From contig NZ_CP047200.1 in assembly GCF_030408675.1 (NCBI RefSeq), positions 806,001-870,000 of the forward strand: a stretch of 64,000 nucleotides of DNA. Direction: 5' to 3'. Position numbers and translations under genes: made by a program. The notes under the pieces were generated by a model. It was not told the DNA's origin and did not search any database. It worked only from the letters and a program-made list of their open reading frames with translations. The DNA is from Corynebacterium durum. Lineage in GTDB: Bacteria > Actinomycetota > Actinomycetes > Mycobacteriales > Mycobacteriaceae. Below, piece after piece: positions 34,493-42,720 of this stretch (position 1 is the stretch's first letter; each line of letters opens with the position of its first letter).

Positions 34493-35191
34493 CTAATGGT
34501 TTGTCCAGATGATTCCCTGCGGGCATATGATCACGTCAACCGGCATATCGTGCGGTTCTGTCGGAACGTCGTCACGAACTTCATTGTTATAGAGCAGTGT
34601 GGACACGACCGGGCGGTGTGAGGCTGCATACAGTGGTGCGAGTGCGCGGTCGTAGTATCCGCCGCCTTTGCCTAGGCGTTGCCCGGTGGGTGAACAAGCA
34701 ACAGCCGGGGCAACGATGAGGGTGCAGTCTTCCAATGTGAAAGTTGGATCAGGGTGGCTGCTGGGTTCAGGTATTCCGTAACGACCGGTGCGGAGTGGCA
34801 GGGTGCCATCATGCCGTGCCCAGGTCATCTGACCGGCTGGGCCTACGCATGGGAGATAGAGCTCGGAGGTGTAATCCATGAGAGTGGTAAGAAGTGTGTC
34901 GCCGCCGGGTTCGCTGCCGTGTGGAACGTAGGCGGCAACGCGGGAACTGTCCGCCGTCCTATCGGATGTTTCACAGGGGGAAGTATCGGAGGTGATTTTG
35001 GGTGTGATTTGGGAAACTTTGTTAGTGCCTAGAAAGCGTTCACTGTCGCTGTGTAGTGTGGCCAGGAGGGTGCGCAGATGGGCGATGATCGCGGCGTCGT
35101 CACGCAGTCGGTGGGGGTGGTTGGCGCGCTGATTGAGCAGGTAGTGCCGTAGTTGTGCTTTTTTATCGGTGCTGTGGGGAGTATGGGGCAT
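34493..35191 (-). CDS. 5-formyltetrahydrofolate cyclo-ligase family protein
   Basis: ATP-dependent enzyme converting 5-formyl-THF to 5,10-methenyl-THF. The family motif GQRLGKGGGYYDRALAPLYA near the C-terminus and the N-terminal KKAQLRHYLLNQRANHPHRL are clear, and DVIICPQGI ends the fold. Between about residues 55 and 85 there is a polar, Ser/Thr-rich insertion (GTNKVSQITPKITSDTSPCE) absent from typical members. ATG 35191 is preferred over a TTG start further upstream. It is divergent from galU, with only about 115 bp between the two starts. Confidence 0.87.
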   Translation of the reverse strand: MPHTPHSTDKKAQLRHYLLNQRANHPHRLRDDAAIIAHLRTLLATLHSDSERFLGTNKVSQITPKITSDTSPCETSDRTADSSRVAAYVPHGSEPGGDTLLTTLMDYTSELYLPCVGPAGQMTWARHDGTLPLRTGRYGIPEPSSHPDPTFTLEDCTLIVAPAVACSPTGQRLGKGGGYYDRALAPLYAASHRPVVSTLLYNNEVRDDVPTEPHDMPVDVIICPQGIIWTNH

Positions 35192-35293
35192 TGCGCGTTT
35201 TTCGGTGAGTATCAAATCTGAAATATATAAAATTTTCGTAAAAATAAGCTGTGATTGAATGGCGTTAGGGGCATGGGTAACGCTGCAGCAAGG

Positions 35294-35299
35294 TAGTCT
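35294..35299 (+). promoter_or_regulatory. -10 element of galU
   Basis: TAGTCT ends 6 nt before the galU ATG; no ribosome site is present, so a leaderless mRNA is likely. Confidence 0.55.
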
Positions 35300-35305
35300 A
35301 ACTGT

Positions 35306-36214
35306 ATGACCGACCCTATCAGTGAGTACAAATTTGCGGTGAAGACCGTGGTGGTTCCAGCGGCCGGCTTGGGAACCCGTTTCTTACCTGCAACAAAAAC
35401 GGTTCCCAAGGAACTACTTCCAGTTGTGGATACCCCCGGCATCGAACTCATCGCTCAGGAAGCCTCTCGCTTGGGGGCCTCTCGCTTGGCCGTTATTACC
35501 GCGCCGAATAAAGAAGGCGTATTGGCGCATTTTGAACATAATGAGCGCCTTGAAAGCACCCTGGCTGAGCGGGGTAAAGAGGAGCAGCTCGCTAAGGTTC
35601 AACGCGCAGCAGAATTGATCCAAGCCGTCTCAGTTTTGCAGGAGCTGCCGCTTGGTTTGGGGCACGCGGTGGGCCTTGCGGAGCAGGTGCTGGACGATGA
35701 CGAAGATGTGGTGGCCGTGATGCTGCCCGACGATATTGTGTTGCCCATGGGCGTTATGGAGAAAATGGCACAAGTTCGCTCTGAGCTGGGCGGTTCCGTG
35801 CTGTGTGCCTTTAATGTGTCCCGCGACGAGGTGAGCAATTACGGCGTCTTCGACATTGAGGAATCTGATCAGCCGAACGTCAAACGTGTTCGGGGCATGG
35901 TGGAAAAACCAGATGTGGAGGATGCTCCGTCAACGTTTGTGGCGACGGGTCGCTACTTGCTTGATCGCGCAATTTTCGACGCCCTCCGTCGTATCACCCC
36001 TGGTAAGGGTGGAGAGTTGCAGCTCACTGATGCTATTGAGCTACTCATTGAAGAAGGTCACCCCGTGCATATTGTGGTGCACGAAGGTAAGCGACATGAT
36101 TTAGGCAACCCGGGTGGGTATATTCGTGCTTGTTTGGATTTTGGCTTGCAGGACCCAACGTATGGCCCGGGTTTGCGGCGTTATATGGAAAGATTGCTAG
36201 CTAATCAGGATTAA
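35306..36214 (+). CDS. galU: UTP-glucose-1-phosphate uridylyltransferase
   Basis: Makes UDP-glucose for cell-envelope polysaccharides and trehalose. The 302-aa protein has the nucleotidyltransferase motif VVPAAGLGTRFLPATKTVPK, then ELLPVVDTPGIELIAQEA, LGLGHAVGLAEQVL, VMLPDDIVLP, GMVEKPDVEDAP, GKGGELQLTDAIELL and HDLGNPGGYIRACLDFGL. These cover the catalytic Asp/Lys positions and the uridine pocket. It is 24 bp upstream of the glp/moeA gene in a galU-moeA-rimJ-sepX series like Rv0993-Rv0996. Confidence 0.97.
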   Translation: MTDPISEYKFAVKTVVVPAAGLGTRFLPATKTVPKELLPVVDTPGIELIAQEASRLGASRLAVITAPNKEGVLAHFEHNERLESTLAERGKEEQLAKVQRAAELIQAVSVLQELPLGLGHAVGLAEQVLDDDEDVVAVMLPDDIVLPMGVMEKMAQVRSELGGSVLCAFNVSRDEVSNYGVFDIEESDQPNVKRVRGMVEKPDVEDAPSTFVATGRYLLDRAIFDALRRITPGKGGELQLTDAIELLIEEGHPVHIVVHEGKRHDLGNPGGYIRACLDFGLQDPTYGPGLRRYMERLLANQD

Positions 36215-36238
36215 GCACTTCGGGAAGGAACCTCGCGT

Positions 36239-37570
36239 ATGCGGTCCGTGGATCAACAGCTAGCTTTGGTGACGCAGGCGGCCGTGTCACCTGAACCAGT
36301 ACGGATCGCTATTGCGGACGCGATGGGCCTCATGTGCGCTGAAGAGGTGCAAGCTGCCAAGGCCCTCCCCGGTTTCGCACAGGCCGCCATTGATGGTTAT
36401 GCAGTGCGCGCCGTTGATGTTGGTGGCGAGCGGAGCCTACATCACCAACAGCGCCGTCGTGGAGAAGGCGATGGTGATGCCGCGCGCAACAACGGGGACA
36501 CTCAGGAACGGAGTAGCAGGCAGCACGCCGCCGCTCCACAAAAGTCCCTGCCCGTGGTTGGGGAGGTTCCAGCGGGTTCTCAACAACCTCTCCGTTTGCA
36601 GCCGAAACAGGCCGTCCGCGTTCACACAGGCGCACCACTTCCCACGCTTGCCGACGCCGTGCTTCCCCTGGAGTGGAGCGACCGTGGGCAAAAGCGAGTC
36701 ATGCCGACCCGACCGGTTCGCAGCGGCGCGTTTGTCCGCCGCGCCGGGGATGATATTCAGCCTGGCGATGTCGCCGTGACCCCCGGTTCGGTGCTGGGAC
36801 CGGCGCACATTGGTTTGTTGGCCGCCGTTGGCCGGTCGAAAGTGCTGGTGTATCCACGACCGCGTATGTCGGTGCTGTCTGTGGGGTCTGAGTTGGTCGA
36901 TATCGACCGCGAACCGGGCCTGGGGCAAGTGTTTGACGTGAATTCCTATGCCCTGGCGGCTGCCGGTAGGGAAGCCGGCGCAGATGTGCATCGCGTCGGC
37001 ATTGCCGCTGGTGAACCCCGTCGTATCCGGGAAATCATTGAGGGGCAGATGCTGCGCAGTGAGATCATCGTGGTCTCTGGTGCGGTCGGCGGTTCGGGTA
37101 ACGAGAATATTCGTAAGGTGCTGGCCGACTTGGGTGAGATTGATACCACCCGTGTGGCCATGCATCCAGGCTCTGTGCAAGGGTTCGGATTGCTGGGCGA
37201 CGAACGTATCCCGGTGTTTTTGCTGCCCAGTAACCCCGTCTCGTCGCTGGTTATTTTTGAGATTTTCATCCGTCCGGTCATTCGATTGGCGCTGGGGAAA
37301 CGGCATGCCGCGCGGCGCGTCGTTCGTGCACGCGCGCTGAATCCGTTGGAATCTCGCCCAGGTCGTCGCGGGTATATTCGCGCGCGCTTGATGCGGGATG
37401 CGGAAACCCAGGATTACCTGGTAGAGGGGCTTGGCGGTGCGAGTGGCGCGCCTGCGCATCTGCTGGCGGGTTTGGGGGATGCGAACGCGATGATTCGTAT
37501 CCCCGAGGACGTGACGCATATCCGCCCAGGCGATGTTGTTGAAGTTATCTTCCTGTCCCAAACCGCCTAG
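36239..37570 (+). CDS. glp: MoeA-family protein, Glp (gephyrin-like) candidate
   Basis: 443-aa protein of the molybdopterin molybdotransferase fold. ALPGFAQAAIDGYAVRAVDV and LPVVGEVPAGS are conserved, as are VRVHTGAPLPTLADAVLP, VLSVGSELVDI and FDVNSYALAAAGREAGADV. The substrate loop reads VVSGAVGGSGNENIRKVLAD where canonical MoeA has GGVSVG, and LLPSNPVSSLVIFEIFIRPV follows. In C. glutamicum the MoeA homologue next to GlpR is Glp, which binds FtsZ and links to the membrane receptor; this gene has that neighbourhood (sepX/glpR two genes on). Residues about 64-100 form a polar, His/Gln/Arg-rich insertion (HHQQRRRGEGDGDAARNNGD). GGGAAGGA precedes the ATG. Confidence 0.82.
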   Translation: MRSVDQQLALVTQAAVSPEPVRIAIADAMGLMCAEEVQAAKALPGFAQAAIDGYAVRAVDVGGERSLHHQQRRRGEGDGDAARNNGDTQERSSRQHAAAPQKSLPVVGEVPAGSQQPLRLQPKQAVRVHTGAPLPTLADAVLPLEWSDRGQKRVMPTRPVRSGAFVRRAGDDIQPGDVAVTPGSVLGPAHIGLLAAVGRSKVLVYPRPRMSVLSVGSELVDIDREPGLGQVFDVNSYALAAAGREAGADVHRVGIAAGEPRRIREIIEGQMLRSEIIVVSGAVGGSGNENIRKVLADLGEIDTTRVAMHPGSVQGFGLLGDERIPVFLLPSNPVSSLVIFEIFIRPVIRLALGKRHAARRVVRARALNPLESRPGRRGYIRARLMRDAETQDYLVEGLGGASGAPAHLLAGLGDANAMIRIPEDVTHIRPGDVVEVIFLSQTA

Positions 37571-37575
37571 TGCTT

Positions 37576-38295
37576 ATGCTTGATCTTTTTGGTTTTGGCC
37601 GGAGAGGTCGGAGGGGTAATGGTGCCCCGCCGCCGATGATGCCCCGGCATGCTATCCATCCAGGGTGGCCCGAATCCACGCAGTCGGTGACTGTGAATCG
37701 TTCCGACGGCGCGGGGGATATGGTGCTGCGTTTGCGTCCGCTGGTTCGTGGGGATTTTCAAGATTGGCAGGATATGCGTATTGCGGACCAGCATATTCTT
37801 CAGCCGGTGGAACCAACCGTGATGGGGGATTGGGAGGACGCACATTCCAAGCGGCAGTGGTGGCAGCAACTGTTGCAGCTACGCAGCGCCGCTGATGCGG
37901 GGACCGTGGTGCCGCTGGCCATTGAGGTGAATGGGCGTTTTGCGGGGCAATTGACGTTGGGAGCGATTCAGCACGGCGTGGGTTCGGATTGTTGGGTGGG
38001 CTACTGGGTGCATAGTGCATTGTCCGGCCAGGGTGTGGCCACGGCGGCGGTGGCGTTGGGTGTGGATCATGCGTTGCAGCGCGTGGGCGTGCACCGCGTG
38101 GTGGCAACGTACCTACCGTCGAACACTGCGTCGGGACGTGTACTGGAGAAAAACGGTTTTCGTCAGGAGGGCTACCTGCACCGAAACTTGCACATTGATG
38201 GCCGCTGGCAGGACCATTACCTTGTTGCTTTATGTGATGATGATTACTCCCTCAGTTGTATAGAACGTCTGCGGCATAAAGGCCAGGTCGTGTAG
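37576..38295 (+). CDS. GNAT-family acetyltransferase, RimJ/RimL-like
   Basis: N-acetyltransferase of 239 aa. A short N-terminal extension (LFGFGRRGRRGNGAPPPMM) precedes the GNAT fold: MVLRLRPLVRGDFQDWQDMR, then FAGQLTLGAIQHGVGSDCWV, GYWVHSALSGQGVATAAVAL (acetyl-CoA loop), and VVATYLPSNTASGRVLEKNG with the RimJ-type SNxxSxxxxEKxGF pattern ending FRQEGYLHRN. It probably acetylates a protein N-terminus, but the target is unknown. GTG 37570, which overlaps the previous stop, is an alternative start. Its place between moeA and sepX matches rimJ (Rv0995). Confidence 0.85.
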   Translation: MLDLFGFGRRGRRGNGAPPPMMPRHAIHPGWPESTQSVTVNRSDGAGDMVLRLRPLVRGDFQDWQDMRIADQHILQPVEPTVMGDWEDAHSKRQWWQQLLQLRSAADAGTVVPLAIEVNGRFAGQLTLGAIQHGVGSDCWVGYWVHSALSGQGVATAAVALGVDHALQRVGVHRVVATYLPSNTASGRVLEKNGFRQEGYLHRNLHIDGRWQDHYLVALCDDDYSLSCIERLRHKGQVV

Positions 38296-38446
38296 CACTT
38301 TTGGTAGTTTCAAAATTTACTTAAGCTGTCTGATTTTGCGGCGTGCCTCCCCGCATGGCGTTGGCGCACCACTAACGTACGTGAAGAACGTGTTATTTTT
38401 GTGACTGTTGTGAAGAATGGTTGATCGCGAAAGGTGAAGTGGCCTC

Positions 38447-39766
38447 GTGTCTGGAGCTCTCATTATTGGCCTCATTGTTGTCGTGTGGCTTTTTGTCCTC
38501 GCTCCCTTAGTTCTGCGGGGCTACCGCCCGATTCGTCGCACTAATGATGCCTTTGAGGAAACCCGCGTGGTTGTTGCTGGTGGAGACACTCCCACGCCGC
38601 CACGTAAGCGCCCCCGCTTCAGTGCTGAGGATGTTCGCGCGACCGACGATGCTGATGCCAGCGTTTCCGCGCAAGACCGCGCCGAGGATGCGGATCGAAG
38701 CGATGACACTGTTGAGCTGGAGGGCCTGCCGGTTGCCGATGGGCTTATCGACGACCCGCAACCGCTGTTCGTCAGCGAAAAGCTCACTGAGGTGCTGGCC
38801 GCAGCACAGGAAACTGTGAATGCGAATCGCCGCGCAGAGGATGCTCACACAGAGGATGCTGTGGTTGCTTACACTGAGCCGAATCCTGCGGCAGCGGTGG
38901 AACTGCATGAGGTGAGCGAGCATGAGGCGGTAGAGGACGCGGACGTCGATGCTGAGCTTCCGTATGGTGATGTGGATGCGGTGCGCAGCGATGAGGCGCT
39001 GGAGGTGGTCTACGATCCGAACGCCGAGTCGTTGTTCATTGAAGACATTGATAGCCCGCCTTCAACCGACACGTTCGCTGTTGTGGCCGATGCGTACGAC
39101 GAGATTGATGCCTTCGAGCTGGCCGATGAAAGCGAACCGTACTACTACGACGATGCCTACATGTCTCCGGCTGATTTCCTGGACCCCGACGCGGATTACG
39201 AATTTGCCGATGATGCCTTTGATGATGATTCCACTCTTGCGGCCGAGCTGAGTGAGGAAATTGCTGCGGATGAGGACCTCACTGATGAGGATCTTGCCTT
39301 TGCTGCGCGTCGTCGCGGGCGTGGCGGTTACGACCCCGAGGTTGATGCCGCTGTGGCCATGAGCCGTTACCAACGTCGCCAGCGTACCTTGGCCACGCTC
39401 GTCGGCGTGGTGCTGATCAGCGTGGTGGTTGGCTTTGTGTTCGGCGGTTGGTTCTGGACCAGTTTGGTGATCTCGGCGACGCTGACCGTGCTGTATCTGT
39501 ACGCGCTGCGCAGGCATGTGCGTGCGGAAAGCGCACTGCGTACCCAGCGTATCCGTCATATGCGGCGCGCTCGGCTTGGTGTGCGCAATGCAGTCGATGA
39601 GAAATTGGGTATCCCGGAGCGGCTACGTCGGCCCGGCGCGATCGTCATTGAGTTGGATGATGAAAGCCCCGACTTTGTCAATCTTGATACCTTCCACAGC
39701 AACTTTGGACACGAGGAGCCTGAGGTGTGGGAGGACGAGTATGTGGATACCCGCCGCGTCGGCTAG
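38447..39766 (+). CDS. sepX: GlpR/SepX-type membrane protein of cell division
   Basis: 439-aa membrane protein. It starts with a helix (ALIIGLIVVVWLFVLAPLVL) and RGYRPIRRTNDAFEETRVV, the conserved N-terminus of the family. A long acidic, low-complexity middle (Asp/Glu/Ala/Tyr-rich, about residues 60-285) follows, then two more helices (LATLVGVVLISVVVGFVFGG and FWTSLVISATLTVLYLYALR) and a basic C-terminal part. In C. glutamicum the homologue GlpR is the membrane receptor of Glp; in Streptomyces SepX supports the divisome. GTG start with GAAAGGTGAAG upstream. The adjacent MoeA-like gene fits this pairing. Confidence 0.82.
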   Translation: MSGALIIGLIVVVWLFVLAPLVLRGYRPIRRTNDAFEETRVVVAGGDTPTPPRKRPRFSAEDVRATDDADASVSAQDRAEDADRSDDTVELEGLPVADGLIDDPQPLFVSEKLTEVLAAAQETVNANRRAEDAHTEDAVVAYTEPNPAAAVELHEVSEHEAVEDADVDAELPYGDVDAVRSDEALEVVYDPNAESLFIEDIDSPPSTDTFAVVADAYDEIDAFELADESEPYYYDDAYMSPADFLDPDADYEFADDAFDDDSTLAAELSEEIAADEDLTDEDLAFAARRRGRGGYDPEVDAAVAMSRYQRRQRTLATLVGVVLISVVVGFVFGGWFWTSLVISATLTVLYLYALRRHVRAESALRTQRIRHMRRARLGVRNAVDEKLGIPERLRRPGAIVIELDDESPDFVNLDTFHSNFGHEEPEVWEDEYVDTRRVG

Positions 39767-39862
39767 GCAGGTCTGGTTCGGTGCGTCGATTCGGTGACGT
39801 GACACCCCTGACAGTCGTCCCCAGGTGGGCGTGGAAGGTTTCCGTGCCCACTGCCTGACGGG

Positions 39863-39868
39863 TAGTCT
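39863..39868 (+). promoter_or_regulatory. -10 element of the doxX-like gene
   Basis: TAGTCT ends 7 nt before the ATG at 39876, without a ribosome site; same arrangement as galU. Confidence 0.55.
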
Positions 39869-39875
39869 ATCGGCT

Positions 39876-40280
39876 ATGGATAAACCAGTTGTTAGGGATG
39901 CCGCACTGCTCATTTTCCGTGCCACCTTGGGTCTCATTTTTGTGGCCCATGGGTGGCAAAAACTGTTTATGGACGGTCCGGTTGAAACAGCTGGGAAGCT
40001 CAGTGCCGCGGGGATTCCACAGGCGAAGCTGTCAGCCTACATTGTGGGTGGGGGAGAGTTGCTGGGTGGGGCGCTGCTGGTAGTAGGGCTGCTCACCACG
40101 CTGGCTGCTGGTGCGTTGGCGTTGTTGATGCTGGCGGCGCTGTATTTTGTGCATCTCAATTCGGGATTGTTTATCGCCGATGGTGGTTTTGAATACGTGT
40201 TGGTGCTGATTGTGTCGCTATTGATGATTGTTGTTTTTGGTTCGGGGCGAGCAAGTATTGACGGTGTCTTATCCCGATGA
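39876..40280 (+). CDS. DoxX-family membrane protein
   Basis: 134-aa protein with four predicted helices: ALLIFRATLGLIFVAHGWQK, VGGGELLGGALLVVGLLTTL, AGALALLMLAALYFVHLNSG and VLVLIVSLLMIVVFGSGRAS. The FVAHGWQKLF motif after helix 1 is typical of DoxX. Members form membrane oxidoreductase or detoxification complexes, but no partner is nearby. The stop overlaps the next ATG (ATGA), so the two are translationally coupled. Confidence 0.87.
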   Translation: MDKPVVRDAALLIFRATLGLIFVAHGWQKLFMDGPVETAGKLSAAGIPQAKLSAYIVGGGELLGGALLVVGLLTTLAAGALALLMLAALYFVHLNSGLFIADGGFEYVLVLIVSLLMIVVFGSGRASIDGVLSR

Positions 40281-40960
40281 TTGACTGCGCTCGGGTGCAG
40301 GCTGCGCTGTCGGCGCGCCTTGATGGCGAGGACACGGGGGTTCCCGACGACGTGGTGGACGCGCACCTTTCCGGCTGCGTGGAGTGTCAAGCGTTTTTTG
40401 AACAGGCTGCTCGGCTGAACCGGCAGCTGCGCCTGACTGAGGTACCCGTTGGGGACGCGGTTCCAGACCTATCGGAGATGATTCTTGCTGGTGTAGAGCC
40501 TGTGCGTCGCCGTCGCGCCGCGTCCCGCGTCCTGGGGCTCGCGCTGTCACGCGTGATGTTGATCCTCGTGGGACTGGGTTTGGTGGTGTGGGCGTATCGC
40601 CTGGTGGCGCTGTCCACCGTGGGGCCGGGGGTGGAGTTGTCCGATGTGGACACATCGGCAGCCTCGGGGCTGCTTGTCGACGCCGCGGCCATCCGCCTGG
40701 CGCTTGCCTGCGGGTTGTTTTTCGCGGCCTGGCGCCCCCAGATTTCTGCGGCGCTCATGCCTGTCTACGGCGCTTTTGCGGCGTTTAGCTGTGGTTTTGC
40801 CACCCGTGACCTGGTGTTGGGTCAGATGACGGCACAGGGACTGGCGGGGTTGGCATTGTTGGTGGCCTCCGCAGCCGCGTTGCTGTGGGCGTGGCTGAAT
40901 AGCAGCGGCTTTGGCGAGTTTGGTCGAGTGTGGCGGTCGATTACGGCCCAGCCTTACTAG
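40277..40960 (+). CDS. Membrane protein with N-terminal zf-HC2 zinc finger (anti-sigma-like)
   Basis: 227-aa protein. The N-terminal HxxxCxxC motif (DAHLSGCVECQAF) with an upstream Cys (DCARVQAALSARLDG) is the zinc-binding anti-sigma type finger. After a basic segment (EPVRRRRAASRVLG) come about five hydrophobic helices. No ECF sigma factor gene is near, so it is either an anti-sigma factor acting at a distance or a zinc-finger redox sensor; the coupling to the DoxX gene is what can be seen. GTG/ATG alternatives are not needed since ATG overlaps the doxX stop. Confidence 0.78.
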   Translation: MIDCARVQAALSARLDGEDTGVPDDVVDAHLSGCVECQAFFEQAARLNRQLRLTEVPVGDAVPDLSEMILAGVEPVRRRRAASRVLGLALSRVMLILVGLGLVVWAYRLVALSTVGPGVELSDVDTSAASGLLVDAAAIRLALACGLFFAAWRPQISAALMPVYGAFAAFSCGFATRDLVLGQMTAQGLAGLALLVASAAALLWAWLNSSGFGEFGRVWRSITAQPY

Positions 40961-40979
40961 TCCAGCCGTGCTAGCGCGT

Positions 40980-42635
40980 TTAGCGCCAGCTGCGTAGCCA
41001 CATGAGTTCAAAGTAGGTGCTGTCAGGGATCTCCATGCCGTAGAGCACAGGGGAGAAGTAGAGGAACATGGTGGCCACCAGCGCCAGGTAGGCGATCACC
41101 CACAGCGCGCCGGTGCGGGTTGTGGCACCGAACAATCGTTGCGCCAGTTCCGTGACTCGGTTGGCGCGCAGCTGGTTGAGGGGTTGTCCGGTGCTGCCCA
41201 GTTGCCCCAGCGTGAGGGCGATGAGGACGATGGTGAAAGGCACCAGCGGCACAGCGTAGAAGAAGTACATTTGCCGGTCGAAAGTGGCAAGCCATGGCAG
41301 GAACCCAGCCGCCCAGGCGACGAGTGGGATGAGGACGTACATAGCGCGACGCACCACCAGGCACCAGAGCGCCCACAAGACCACGGGGACTGTCAGCCAC
41401 CAGATCGCTGGGGTACCAAAGAGGTAAATCATGCTGCGGCAGGGGCCGTCGCTGAGAAAACAGTGCTCATTGGAACTGGAATAGTAGAGCACGGGACGGG
41501 CTGCTACTAGCCACGACCAGGGTTTGGAATCCCAGGGATGGCTGTGTCCGTTCGAGGAGGTAAGGGAGGAGTGAAACTCCAGCACGGTCTGGTGGTAGTG
41601 CAACCACCCTGCCAGGGCATCGGGAAGCAGCATGAGGGGCGAATTGGGGTCAATGTCGCCGTTGCTAGCGCTGTGCCGGTAGATGCTGGTCTCGTGGGCA
41701 AACCATGCCCGCCAACTCCAGACATACAGCAACACAGGCACGATGACTAGGGACGCAAAAGCCGGAAATGCGTCATATGCAAGGCTGCCCAGTATGGGGC
41801 GGCGAATGCGGTAGCGGTGGCGTAACCACATGTCCAACCCGACGCTGAGCAGACCAAAGAAGACAATGTAGTACAGGCCGGACCATTTCACCGACAGGGA
41901 CGACCCGAGCATAATCCCGCAGATAAACCGCCACCAGCGGAAACCAAACCGTGGTCCAAGCTCGCCTACGCTGCACAGGCCGCTCACGTAGGCGCGGTGT
42001 AGGCGCAGATTCATCTGTTCATGGTCGCGGGCAAGCGCGTAGGCCGCCGCAACGATGAAAAACGCCTGGAAAATGTCGAGCATGCCGAAGCGTGAGGCGG
42101 TGAGCAGCACGCCGTCGAAAAGCGCGAGAGTACCGGCGAAAGCCGCAACGGCGGTGGAGTGGCTGATGCGGCGCGCGAGTCCCATGATGCTTAGCACGGT
42201 AGCTGTGCCGAACAGTGCAGTGATGATCCGCCAGCCCAGCGGCGAGTAACCAAACACGAATTCGCCCAGTGCGAGGAGCTGTTTTCCCAGCGGTGGGTGC
42301 ACAACCAAGCCAAACCCAGGGTTGGATTCGATGCCGCCGATCATGGGGTTGGTGGTGGAACGCACCATGTCCCACGCTTGCGGAACATAATGTTTTTCGT
42401 CGAACACGGGGGTTCCGCCGCTGGTGGCAAAAGTAATCAAGACAAACCGTGACACCAGCGTCGCAATGGCAATAATGCTGAACACCCACGTGTCTGTGCG
42501 GGTCCATCGCAGGATGTGCGGTTCACGCGCCGCAATCACTGGATCAATGGCCCCGTTATCGGGGCTGTGCTGCGCGGCTTGGTGCGTGGCGTCGTGCGTT
42601 AGCTGGAGCGTACGCTGCTGTGGGGGTTCGGTCAC
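40980..42635 (-). CDS. pmt: Protein O-mannosyltransferase
   Basis: Polytopic GT39-type mannosyltransferase that attaches mannose from polyprenyl-phosphate-mannose to Ser/Thr of exported proteins. The first extracytoplasmic loop has PVFDEKHYVPQAW with the catalytic Asp-Glu. HPPLGKQLLALGEFVFGYSP follows, then about ten further helices and the conserved DSKPWSWLVAARPVLYYS region and VLYGMEIPDST near the end. The 551-aa length is usual. I chose GTG 42635 because TAAGAT, a -10 match, ends 7 nt before it and overlaps the alternative ATG at 42644. Position next to rsmI matches Rv1002c-Rv1003. Confidence 0.92.
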   Translation of the reverse strand: MTEPPQQRTLQLTHDATHQAAQHSPDNGAIDPVIAAREPHILRWTRTDTWVFSIIAIATLVSRFVLITFATSGGTPVFDEKHYVPQAWDMVRSTTNPMIGGIESNPGFGLVVHPPLGKQLLALGEFVFGYSPLGWRIITALFGTATVLSIMGLARRISHSTAVAAFAGTLALFDGVLLTASRFGMLDIFQAFFIVAAAYALARDHEQMNLRLHRAYVSGLCSVGELGPRFGFRWWRFICGIMLGSSLSVKWSGLYYIVFFGLLSVGLDMWLRHRYRIRRPILGSLAYDAFPAFASLVIVPVLLYVWSWRAWFAHETSIYRHSASNGDIDPNSPLMLLPDALAGWLHYHQTVLEFHSSLTSSNGHSHPWDSKPWSWLVAARPVLYYSSSNEHCFLSDGPCRSMIYLFGTPAIWWLTVPVVLWALWCLVVRRAMYVLIPLVAWAAGFLPWLATFDRQMYFFYAVPLVPFTIVLIALTLGQLGSTGQPLNQLRANRVTELAQRLFGATTRTGALWVIAYLALVATMFLYFSPVLYGMEIPDSTYFELMWLRSWR

Positions 42636-42642
42636 TGCACCC

Positions 42643-42648
42643 ATCTTA
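42643..42648 (-). promoter_or_regulatory. -10 element of pmt
   Basis: Reads TAAGAT on the minus strand, 7 nt before the GTG at 42635; consistent with leaderless start. Confidence 0.45.
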
Positions 42649-42720
42649 GTGGGAGTGTGCGAATCGGGGTAGTGTTACCTGGGTAAATACTGGGTAACTA
42701 TGGGGCAGGTATGCGAGACT

